64,000 nt of DNA from contig NC_063163.1 in assembly GCF_023159225.1 (NCBI RefSeq), positions 103,819,885 through 103,883,884 of the forward strand, read 5' to 3'. Positions 45,901 through 57,900 of this stretch are shown here, piece by piece; positions within the stretch are counted from its first letter, which is position 1; each line of letters begins with the position of its first letter. Position numbers and translations under genes: made by a program. The notes below the pieces were generated by a model. It was given only the letters and a program-made list of their open reading frames with translations, was not told the origin of the DNA and did no database searches. This DNA is from Perognathus longimembris pacificus (Eukaryota; Chordata; Mammalia; Rodentia; Heteromyidae).

Positions 45901-48900
45901 AGGATGGAGCCCAGGCTGAGGAGTCCAGGGTGTCCATGCTGGGTCCTTGACACCTGCCTTCCTACTGCTTCCTGGAAGGGAGAAAAGCCAAAACTCCAGC
46001 TGCAGGTGGCCTACCTCAGATGGAAACCAACCTGTAGAGAAGACCCTAGGAAAGGAGAAAGAGACTTTAATAGTAAGCCCCAACATGTGCCACCCAAGGC
46101 TGGGATGAGGAAGTGCCAAAGAAGAAAGACAGGACTCCACATGTGCCATTTCCACAAATCACCACAACCAAGATTTTTAACTGGAAAGTTAAAATTTAAA
46201 AAGGTAGATTAAAGCTGGAGACAAAGCAGCTTCAACCCCAATGAACTGTCTTCCACCTCCAGAAAAAGGAAGAGGGAAGTAAGAAACCCAACACCTGTAG
46301 AGATGGAGGCGATATTACATGCAAAGCTGGGTGTGATTTCCCATCCACCTGCAAGATTCTGCCCGAACCTCACAACAAATAGCAACAAGTGTGGGGAATA
46401 AACCAGACCTATTAGCAGGGGTGTCTACATCACTGCCCACAGACTAGGTTCATATTTATGTGGTCTCATAAGAAAACAGAAGAAGGTGGAAGTAGATTGT
46501 GGCAAGTGTTCAAATCTACAGCCTCACAAATTCCCTTGCTGTATAATAAGTATCCAGTCACAAGGATATAGATGCTGAAGTTTCTGGGAGAGAAGAACTA
46601 TATCCAGGCCCCTCTTCCTCTATTTCAGTTGAATCATGGATTTTGTCATTTGTCTGATGGATCAGTGAGGATATGTGTAACTTGGGGAGCAAAGGAAGTC
46701 AAAGCAAACAGAGAGAAGAGCCGTGAGCGTCTGTGCCTATTGGAGAGAATTTTTCAAGAGTCATAAAAGAAGACAATCTAGAAGACATGTTACTGATGCC
46801 ATTTCTTCTCAAAGTAAGCCAACTTGGAACCTGAGGAATAAAAGGGAGAAAGAGCAAGACAGGGCATGCTTTCTTCCCACTAGTGCTTGTATTAGCATAT
46901 CGGAAATAGGGACGTTCTAAAGCCATGTCAACTGGAAGTGATTCACATCCCCCACAACACTCCCCTCCATCTCCATCACAATTGGGGTTTGATAACCCCT
47001 GATCTGAAGTTGAAAGATCCTGAGAGGAATAAAGGAGAAAGCTCCCAAAGGTCAGTAAGCCCTTTGAGGTTGAGGAAAAAAAATGAGAAAGTGAAAAAGA
47101 CTGTTGCTCCATCTCCTCAACATGAGATATTGAGAGAAGGGACTTACAGCCGCACGGTAGGTAAATCTCTGGTGGCTGGAATTCCTGGCAGAAACTGGCA
47201 GAGAAGTAGCTCCATTGTCTTTGATGGATACCATCAGTCCAGAGCCTTTTAGTGCCTAAAGTATCAAGAAGCTCTCTCAAAGTTAAAGTCAGACCCAACT
47301 TCTTCCCTTTCCATGACCCTCTGCCACTAGTGCTGAGCAGTTCACAGGGGGCCATGTTTGTATGCACACAAGCACATATTTAGCTCACATAGGCACATGT
47401 GTCTCATGGAGTGGTCCATCCCACTGATATCAGGAGCCAACATGCCGGAACCCCACTCCTTCCTCACCTATAAACCCAAATCTACCCATAGACATCTACC
47501 ACAGCAGCAGCTAGAAGGGAATTTGGAAGGTAAAGGATGAAAATAGGTAGGGTGGGAGGAGCCTGCTTTCTTGAGTCTAGGAGAATATGCTCACCTGCTT
47601 GTCAGCCTGGAACAACACTGCCTAAAAGGAAAACCAAAAACATGAACCTCTACCCACACACTTTCCTGGCCAGCTTCTTCAGAAAGACAACTCGAAGTGA
47701 GCAACCTGTGGTCTAAGGGGCAGAACCCTTGGTGACCCACAGTTACATCAGAATCTGTTGTCCAATGCCAACAGATAAATGTAGTGTTTTGAAAAGCATT
47801 TTCTTCCTCCTCTTCTTAACCGGTTGGGAGCAAACTCCACTTGCCCAGTAAGATACTGCGGATGGGATGCAGGAGAAATACACTCCTAAACACACCATAA
47901 CTAGGGAAAGGAGAAAACTCTCTGGGTACCACATGGAAACCCAAGTCTTCACCCAGCTGAGATCAGGGTTTGGAAAGGGTTCAGAGGATCATTGCATCAA
48001 TGTTCAGAACATGCAAGAAGCTGGCAAAGGGAATGCCAGAAATAACTTGGAGATTCTTTAACCCAGGGAAAATTTCCACAGGGGGTGAGGAGAGATATTA
48101 TTATTATCATCATTATTTTTATCATTTTTATCATCATCATTTGTTTGCCACTTACCATGTCAGACACTGTCCTAGGTTTAACTACAATGATTGTCAATAT
48201 TTACAGCAACCCCAAAAGGTAAATGTATTGACCTCATATTCCAGGCAGAGAGGCTGAAGTTTAGAAAAGTTTGGCATCTTATTGAACAATCCAGTTATAA
48301 GGGACAGAACAAAGGGTCTTTATATTAAGTGCAGAACTCCCCTTCAAATTCCTTCCATGCCAATACAGAACAAAAGTATGGCTTCCATGCCACACCACAC
48401 CATACTACACCTAAGCAATAAATCTGTCCTGTCTGCACTCCCTGTCCATTACTGGTGCTGACCAGCAGTGAGGAGAACTGGCTAACACCATATCCTCAGA
48501 CAAAAATCCCCACACAATAATGATGCATTGACAAGAGATACCAACTTTCCCTTCAGAAGCGGCCAAGCCTCCATCCTAACACCTGCTGCCCACCTGCTTC
48601 AGTGGCTGATGCCATTCCCTGGCACTGCAGCAAGGCAGAAAGACAACTCCTGAAGGTACCAGGACATTTGCCTAATGCCAGAGGGAAAAAATAAAGCCAG
48701 TGTCTAGCAAGACAGATGGGAAGAAGGTGGACGGGTAAAACGGGGCTCTTTTAGGCAAGTTACATAGAAAAGATAGAAAATATGTTCCAGCAGACTTTTC
48801 TAACAGCAGGGCAGGCCCACTGGAATCAATTTGCCTCCCTTTTTAAGGGAAGACGACCACATTCTCTGTCACTAGGACCAATCCCCTTTCTGGCTTCGAA

Positions 48901-51900
48901 ACTTAGGATGCAGATGTTTTGGGTAGGAAGTTGGGGCAAAGAATTCCTTGCTGACTCTGGAAGAAAGTTAGATCAGGTGAACCTTATTTCCGTCTATTCA
49001 CAACAGAATTCCACTGGGCCCTCCCAGTTGAGGTCCCCGTTCTCCTTCCAATCAGTCTAGATTTTTCTAAACATAGAGGAGTGCTCTCAGCTTGGGTTTC
49101 CCTCCTTCCAGCAGTTAAGGGTACAAATGAAAGATGGGGCTTTCTATTTCCCATAAACCCTAGTTCTCTGCCCCAATGAAGTTTCTCAAATCTCAGAGCT
49201 ACTGAAAATTGCCTGGGATTCAATATCTCCTTAACTCTTGTCTCTTCTTTCTTTCCTCTCTCCCCTCTTTCTTCTCCCCCCCACCTCCCAAAACCCATGC
49301 AAAACCCCAACTACAACCATTTATCCCAATAGATCATAGTTTCTTAGTATTCTGCTTACCTAGGATAGCCGAAGAAAGAGGCAGCCAGATTGATGCCAGC
49401 CAACCTCAGGACAGGAAAGTTAGAATCCATCTAGAAATTTCCTCCCCTCTGTGCCCTAAGAGATGGCCATCAGCACCGTTGTCAATGATCTCCAGCCAAT
49501 AGGCAGAAGCAGTGGTTTAAAAGCATGTTCCTCCTCCTCTTCTTAACTGCCTGAGAGCGAACTGCAGTTGCCTGGTGAGTAGCTATGGGTGGCAGGCACA
49601 CTACAAACTATAGCGCAGGACAGATGAAATCACTCTGTGTACCTCATGAACAGCCAGTTCACAGGTCAGTGCCAACCCAGGACCACAAGGTGGGGTCCCT
49701 CGCCAGGGTGGTCAGGGCTTGACCAAGTGCTTGGCCTCAGAATTTAGGAGGAGCTCAAGTCCAAATGAGAGCTCCTTCCCCAGTCACAGTGAAGCCACAA
49801 CCCTCACTTCCCACCCTCCCCCATCACAAAGTCTCACTCATGTCTTAAAGGGGAAAGGGAATTAGAGACATGGGAATTGGGGTGCTACCAACTTCAGAGG
49901 AGGGTTGAGTGGCTATCTCACCCCTCACACACACAGTCCACAGAAGAACAGGTTGACGTAATACAACTCTCCACATGGAGACGGAAGTTGGGAAGAGGGA
50001 GAAAATGGGGAGAAAGAGAGAAAAGAGGAGGGGTTGGGAAAACGACAAGTGGTATAGCCAGAAGGGAACAGGAGAGAAACCGAAGGGAAAGCAAACAGAG
50101 ATAACGCACATAGACAAGAGGCGTCACAACTTCTCCAAGCAAGACGGAGGGGGGACACATGCAAAGGCGCAGCATGAAGACAGCAGCTACCCGGGGACTG
50201 CCGCCTCCCCATGGCCCCAGCAGCTCCTGCACCCCAGGGAGGCTCTCAGCAAGCAGGAGAGTGAGCAGAGGCGCCTGTTTATTGTTCAGCACCATGAAGG
50301 TCTAACCCAGAGGATTGTGGGAGGATTTGTTCTTCTAGGCCGGGCCCGGGAAAGGAACAACAATCCCTCGTTGCTGCCCCTGGTTTCTGGGTTTGCCACA
50401 ATAGTGATAAGATGACTAGTTTCTTTGAGATCTGGCCTTGTTGATATTAGAGGAAGAGGAGGGGGTCCGTGGAGTTGGGATTGGGTGTGGAAGAGACCAA
50501 TGAGATTGAAATGCAGACACTTTTCAAGAGCTGGTCTAAAGCTACCATGTGGCAAGCTACCTGTGGACAAGGCAAAGAGTCTTAATGGGGACAGTGGGGA
50601 GGATAGAGAAGGTAGGGCTGGCCACTTTTTCTCCTGAGCAACATCCATCCAGAAGGCTGAAGGAGGCTGTGGGAGCCGGTGAGCTCACAAACACCACCTG
50701 TGGCCTTCGTGCTTCGGCCAGGCTGGGTGACTGCAACATTGATACCCAGATGGCCTCATGGTGAAATTCTTGGGCGTCTTGGGCTGCTGACAGTTTTATT
50801 GCTGCAGGGGGTAAAGAAATGTCTAAGTCCTCCTCTCAAGGGGAGTCACTCTTGAGACTGCATGAGATTCATGGTCCTGAGTTAGGAAACGGAGCCTTCA
50901 GGGGAAGGAACATAGCACCTTCTCACCTGATGATATCTCTCCCATCCAGGCCCACAGAATAATTTGTAGGCTCTCAGAAGCATGGGTAATGGAATTCTTT
51001 CTTTCTTTCTTTTTGCTTTTTCTGTTAGTCATGAGGCTTGAACTCAGGGCTTTGGCACAGTCCCTAAGCTCAAGGCTAGCACTCTACCACATTGAGCCAC
51101 AGCTCCACTTCTGACTTTCTGGTGGTCAATTAGAGATAAGACTCTCACAACCTTTCCTGCCTGGGCTGGCTTTGAACCAGAGCTCAGCCTCCTGAGTAGC
51201 TAAGATTATAGGCGTGAGCCACCAGTGCCTGGCTTGGAGCTCTTTTTTGTTTTTAAGAAAAAGAAGTATCTTTCTGGGTTGCCATGAGAGAGAGGGAGTC
51301 TGTGAGTCCAACACCCCTTGAAGAGACTTGATGCCTCCTATAACAGCCATACTTTATGGGCATCTACCTGGAAAGGTGTGGGCTCAGGAGGAGTCAGGCA
51401 CAGCAGGGCAGAGTGGGGAGCACAGTGCTGACCTCAGGGGATTTCCTCCTCCTGCCAACTTGACTTCCTTTTGTCCAGGGAAACTGGTCCTCTGGCAAGA
51501 GGGAGCACTCCCAATCATCTTACCAATGTTGACCTGAGGGACAAACCACACTGCAGTCTTGTAACACTCAAGGAGAGGTGGCAGAGGCAAGAAGCATGGT
51601 AAAAAGGGACACTGCCCTAGCCTTGTCCTGAAAACTGTAGAACATCCAACCCTAAGGAAGATCCAGATGTAGAAGGGAGGACTCTGAGTTCCTTGAGAAA
51701 AAACGAATACCAAAGGGGCTGAGGGTTCAGCAACCCCAGGGAATGAGTCTTTGGAGGGTCACTAGGAAGGAAGGAGGCACTAGGCCTGAAGTTGCTGAGA
51801 AAACAGGGCTTAAGTGCTCAGGATGGTGAGGAGGGCACCCTGGATTCCAGTATGGGCCCAGGTGTCCAAAGGTGGAGATGCAAAGCTGATTGAGGGCACC

Positions 51901-54900
51901 ACTGTACATCCCTCAGGGTGCATGCATGGGCTCCTGTGGAAGTTCTATGAGTTCCCATGAGGATCTGAGTGGGAGTAACTGCAAGGGGGCTCTGGGAAGG
52001 GCCGGAGGCGGGCTGGGAGGTTAAAAGCTTCGGCCAGATTGTGCCCAGGTGGTGGCCAGCAGGCAGCTAGCTGGTGCAGCTGGAGTAGCGTGATGTGGGG
52101 AACCCAGAAGCCATGGGAATCGAGGAGCAGCGACAACTGCCCCCACACACACATGGGGCAGTGAGGGGATGTGGCTTGGATCCCCTGTCAAGGAAGCGAT
52201 GGCCCTGCCAAAGCCCCATCCGCCTTGCCCTCCCCCGCCCGGCCCAGCCGAGGAGCTCCCTTACCTATTGAGCTGAGGAGAGGCTTGTCTCGACAACACT
52301 GCCCAGATAGCTGAGATAATCAGAAACAAAGCAGTTACCAACACTGGCCAGGGAAACCACCCACGCACACCCAGAGGGGAGGAAGGGGGACACAGCCAGC
52401 AGAGACCCACAGTTGAGGCCAGAGAATGGGTGAGGGAGAGGAGAGGAGAGGAGAGGAGAGGAGAGGAGAGGAGAGGAGAGGAGAGGAGAGGAGAGAGACC
52501 AGACTCAGGATGGAACAAAGCAGGTGAACTGAGCGTGCCACACAAAGCACAGACGGGGGGGCACGGTGACAGTACCTCCTGCAGAGAGAGGCAGGCACCC
52601 TAGCATCGTGCCCCTCCTCCACTTCCCACACCAGCCCACCAGGAGCACCCAGTGCTACTGGGATCAGAGGTGAATTTGTGGTCCAGGTACCGAAGCGGAT
52701 GGGAGGGGGAAGTGGGATGGGGAGGGCGCTCAGCTCCCTCCTCCCCAACCACCTCCCAGCCCCTACCACCAAGCCAGCCTCCTCTGGAACACTGCTTCCC
52801 CACCACAGGCAGCTACATCAAGAAGAGACCAAAGTACAGAACCAGAAGTGGGGTGACAGAAGGGGAAAGGGAAGAGGGAAAGGAGGACAGAGGAACACTA
52901 CAGTTACTTGTGGCAGACTCTTAGGAGCAAGTCGGGTCAACCCCAAGGTCGATGGAGAAGGAAGAAAGGCAGAGAGAACTGACGAGAAGGAAGGAAGGGC
53001 AAAGAGCAGGAAAGGGAGAAGGGCAGGAGCACAGAGAAGAGGCACAGACACGGGTCCAGGCCGACTCTGGTACCTGGAATACCAGCGGCTACAGTATAGA
53101 ATGTGCTCTCTCAGACGGGCTGATCGTGGAAGCTTGTCTGTCTGTCTGTCACTCTGCAGCTTCCTGCGAGGCACATAGGTGGGAAGGGGGTGGGGGGCGT
53201 GTGGCTCCCCAAACATAAGGCCTGAGCTTGTTGGCCTGGCCTCCAGGATGCACCTCTCTGGAGAGGCTGTGGGCAGCCTGGAGTCAAGTGCTTACTAGAA
53301 CTGTGAAAGGGCTGGGAACAGGAGGGTCCTGGCCCCTGGTAGTCCAGGGAGGTCAGGCTCCATGGTCCTGCTTATGGAGCAGAGACCAGGAAAGAGGAGG
53401 CTGGGCATGAACCACGGAGACCTAGTGGGCCTCAACTCCAATCACAGAAACCACTGCCCCCTGCACCGAGTCCCCTCGGCCTTCCCCACACTCTCAGGAG
53501 ATGGGGGGAGGGGAGGCTCCAGAGAGCTCTGGGCAGGGCAAGAAGCCCCTTGAGCCCCTTGAAGTTTCTGGCAGGGTACCTGGGCAGGTAACCTGTCTGC
53601 CCCCATGAACACACCCTGCCAATGCCGGGGCAGGGATGCCGCGCAAGTCCAACCATGCTGGGGATGATGGAGAGTGGTGGCGGGCAGGGCAAAGTAGGGT
53701 GGGCAGGAAGTTGACCAGGGCAGAGGGACAAGAGACGGGAGCTCATACTTACCCTGAAGTAGGTAACGTTGTGGGGGGCTCTGGCCGGAGAAGCTCCTCC
53801 CCCATCCTGCGAGGGGAAGGTGTCTGTCCAAACACATCCAAGCTCTCCCCAGGTGCTGCAGGGGCAGGGCCCGGCGGAGGGGAGGGGTAGCCCGTGGCCA
53901 GAGTGGTGAAGCCCATGGCGGGCCGGTAGCTGGGGCTCCCGCTGCGGCTGCTCTGGGACGGAGAGCCGGTGGATGGCGTGGACTTGCGAGAGAAGCTGAC
54001 CGCAGCTGGTGGCTGCAGGGTGATTTCTGACATCTCTGCTTGTTGCAGGAGGCCAGGGCGAGGCCGGGCTCGGGCAGCCAGCTCAGGGGAGCCGGTTCGA
54101 GAGCTGAGGGGACTTTGGGTCAGAGGTGAGAGCCGGGAAGGCTGTAGCACCACTTGATGTAAACTGGGCTCGGCACGCCGGGCCTGCCGAGGGCTGGGCC
54201 GGGGCCGGGGCTGGGGTTCATACCACCGGGTATCCAGGCCAAATGTGCTGGGGCCACCGTGCCCTCCCGGCTCAGCCGGCTCGGGGTAAGGCAACACAGG
54301 TATGCCCATGCCTTGGCTGGTATGTCTTAGCTGCCCTTGGCTGACCAGAGGTTGCATAGGTCTGTCCTGCCACTTGGTGGCGGGGGGCGCTGGCACAGAG
54401 CCCCTGCCGGGTGATTTACCTGCCCAACCCTTTGGTGCCTCCAGAGACAAGATGCCCGGGTAGGCTGCGGGCACCTGGAGGGAGGAGGGAGGCAGCCCTC
54501 GGGGCAGGCAGGCTTTGGGCTGCAGACTCTCGGCGACATCGCATGGGTGCAGCTGGTGGGGGAACATCATGGCTGGGGTCTCCAGCCCCCCAAAGGGGAA
54601 CTCCGGCTGACCCCAGGGCTCGGGGGAGCGTCCTCCCGTGGGCGTCTGGGTCAATGGCAGCGTACTGTTGGAAGCATTCTCTCCGTTTTCCTCAGGGATG
54701 GTAGGGTGGCCGAAAGGCCCCTCGGTGTGCAGGGGTGGAGACGACATCACTGAGCTCAGGGGACTGCCCACTTCCGGCATGTAGAAAGGCGGCGGCTCCA
54801 CCTCCCCAGGGCTGCTGCTGCTGAGGTACCCATAATACTGGCCATGGTGGAAGGGCCGGGGGGCAGGGGGCCGTGCTTGGCCCGTGGCCTGGAGCCGACT

Positions 54901-57900
54901 TCCCAGGCCACTGGGACCCTCAAGCCCCCGCGGCTGAAACCGAGGGCTGTATGCTGGTGGTGGCAGATAAGAGTCCTGGCTGGAAGACAGAGGGGTCAGC
55001 TGGGACTTGAGGGCAGCCACAGACGTGGGCACCAGTGGGTCCTCGTTCTCTTCATCAGACTGTCGGAACTCAGGGTACATGTCTGTCTCTTCTGCGAATG
55101 GGAAGCCCTCGATGCGCCGACTCTTCATGGAGGGCTCGATGTCAGAGGGGTCCATCACGAAGCGGCCATCGGGGCCTCTGCTGATCAGTTCGATGGGGGT
55201 GGTGGCCTCGGCCTCAGCCTCAGCCTTGGCCACACTGTACTTCTTGCTGCTGATGGCCCTCTTGGTCTTCTTATACAAGGACAGTTCCTTCTCCCGGGTC
55301 GGGCTCAGCATCCGCTTGGCTGCAGGCTGGCCCTGGTCATCAGAGGACTCAGATGGGGGGCGAAGTGTGCGGATGCTCTCTGGACTCACCTTGCCAGAGG
55401 ACAAACTACAGGTAGAATCAAGAGGAGGAAGCAATGAAAGGGGCTGGATACCAGCCTGTGGCTTCTTTTCACTGTCTTAGCAAAACCCACCGATACCTTC
55501 CAAGGAAACACTAAAGAATAGGTGTCTAGCTGGGCACCCATGGCTCAAACCTGTAATCCTAGCTACTCAAGGAGCAGAGATCTAAGGAACATGGTTCAAA
55601 GCCAGCCCAGGCACAAAAGTACCCAGGAGACTCTTATCTCCAATGAATCACTCAAAAACCAGAAGTGGAGCTATGGCTCAAAGTGGTAGAGTGCTAGCCT
55701 TGAGCAAAAGAGCTCTAGGACATGCCCAGGCCCTGAGTTTAAGCGTGACAACTGGCAAAAAAAAAAGAATAGGAACTTAGATGGGCTGCATGTTTGTATT
55801 ATTTTTTATTTTAGTCAGAAGCCCTCTAGCATACTATACTGTGCAGATATGCATTGTCCCTTTGGGAGATGAATCACATTGCTATTTCTTTCCACGGGTA
55901 TTCCCCTAAATGTGGCTAAATACACCTTCAATGCCATTTCCTAGTTTTTCAAGAAAAGCACACTCAGGTTAACATGGACTTAAGCAAGACATGTTAAGGA
56001 AGCAAATCTGTCAGGACAAAAAGAAATATGAGTAACCCATTGCAAAACTAAAGAGAAAGGAATGGCCTGCTGGTTTGGACTTTTATCTTTAGGACTGCTC
56101 TTTCCATCCGTGTGGGCAGCTTAAAGATGAAAATGGGCCAAGTGAGGCAAACTTCCCACTATGTGCAGCCTACCCCTTCTCCCTCACCACCCACAGCCAG
56201 AGACACTTACGGAGATTCTAGACTCTTCCTGCAGTGAGTGATAGAGAGCGGAGGGTCTGGAAGGAGAAAGGAGGGGACAGAGCCCATTGAGGTCTGAGCC
56301 CACAAAACACCAGCATCCCATAGCCCAAAATCAACAAGGAGTCCCCACACAAAACCAGCTCATAGACCTGTGACTTCCACCAGAAGAAGTCTGTGGCTCC
56401 CAGACTCCTGCACACTGAGCCCTTCTAGCCCACCCCACCTACCCTGCTCTCTCCTTTCTCTCTCTCAAACCAAATCCCACTGGCATTCCTTTGGTTTTCC
56501 CAGGGTGGGGTGGGGAAGGAATGCTACAAAGATTCACCGCCCTCCTCCCCCCACTTGAGAAAACTTGGACGTAGCCACGTAGGACAACAAAGGCAGACAC
56601 TCACCTTTCTTTCGCCTGAGCTTGCGCTTGCGCTGCCTGTTGACAAAGCAGGCAGCCAGAGTGCTGAACAGTATGGCAGCTGCCAGGAAGCAGATGGTGG
56701 CCACAATCCCAGCCAACACGGGCCGGGCCAACCCATCATCGGTCAGGTCCGGCTGTGGGAAGATGTCTGCAAGGAGGGCAGGAGCGCTTGTGGGTCCCTT
56801 ACCTGTTCCAGCATCACCCACCCATTCTGACGCGCTATCCCCAAGGATTTCTCCCTACCGTTGTACAACAGACCAGGTTAGGGCTTGGCTGCCATGCTTG
56901 ACTCCCACATGGAGTCTTTAAAGAAGTATAGAGGGCTGGGAATATGGCCTAGTGGCAAGAGCGCTTGTCTCATATACATGAAGCCCAGGGTTGGATTCCC
57001 CAGCACCACATATATAGAAAACGGCCAGAAGTGGCGTGTGGCTCAAGTGGCAGTGTGCTAGCCTTGAGCAAAAAAAAAAAAAGCCAGGGACAGTGCTCAG
57101 GCCCTGAGTCCAAGGCCCAAGACTTCCCCTCCCCCCCCAAAAAAAAAAAGTATAGAAAGGGACTGGGCTCCTTTGAGCAACTAACAGATAGTTTAATCAA
57201 ATGAATATTAAGAAGGAGAAACATGTTTTATGTGAAAAGATTGGATTTAGGGTATGGGGGGTGAATGAAGAGGGGAATGGTGGGTGAATTCCATCATAAT
57301 ACTCAATGTACTCAAGCGCACATGGTACTAGGAAGTTTGAGGGGATGGATGGGGATGGGAGAATCGGGGAGGGAGAATGATGGAAGGGTGACATTGGTCA
57401 AGATGCATTGTACTCATAAACTTACATGTCAAATTGAAACCCCTTTGCACAACTATTTAAAGATAATTTAAAATAATTTATTTTTTAAAAAGAGAGAAAA
57501 AGAAAGAAAGGAAAGAACTGGGTGTGGCAGTGCACATCTCTAAGTCCAGCTCCTCAGGAGGAAAAGGTCAAATTTTTCGTCCCAAAAACAACCTGGGCAC
57601 CATGGTACCTGTCTGTAATCTCAGCTACTGGGGAGGCAGAGGTAAAGAGGATCCAGGTATGAGGTCAACTCAGACTCAAGTGTGAAATCCTATCTGAAAA
57701 AAACAACAACACCAAAATCCAAAATACAGGGGGGTGGGGCATAGCTCAAGAGATAGAGCACTTGCCTAACAAGTGTGAGGCCCAGAGTGCAATCCCAATA
57801 CCACCAAAAATAATAATAAATGAATAAAAGGAAAGAAGTTTAGAAGTTCATTTGATGATCTGAAGAAGGAGAAAAAGAGACTATGGAAGTCAAGTGAGCT

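Larger units (their letters stand above)
45809..53752 (-). other. IGSF9B: IGSF9B intron after the large tail exon
   Basis: 7.9 kb, containing the candidate alternative terminal exon at 53163, a (GGAGA)n tract (about 52437-52495), a G-rich quadruplex motif (52701-52726), a SINE (51010-51235), a TTA/TCA-rich tract (48096-48141) and an unexplained 222-codon open frame (46699-47367). Mostly unique sequence. Confidence 0.7.

Noticed and set aside
53749..53753. IGSF9B ending at the TAA just after the large exon
   Set aside because: The stop is inside a consensus donor (GG|GTAAGT); in-phase downstream exons with conserved text exist.
55406..55434. Met start (LPPLDST...) for the large IGSF9B frame
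   Set aside because: It lies in intron upstream of a consensus acceptor; the preceding exon supplies the true continuation.
53749..55434. Long plus-strand frames (up to 197 codons) opposite the large IGSF9B exon
   Set aside because: Shadows of the real minus-strand coding sequence in GC-rich DNA.
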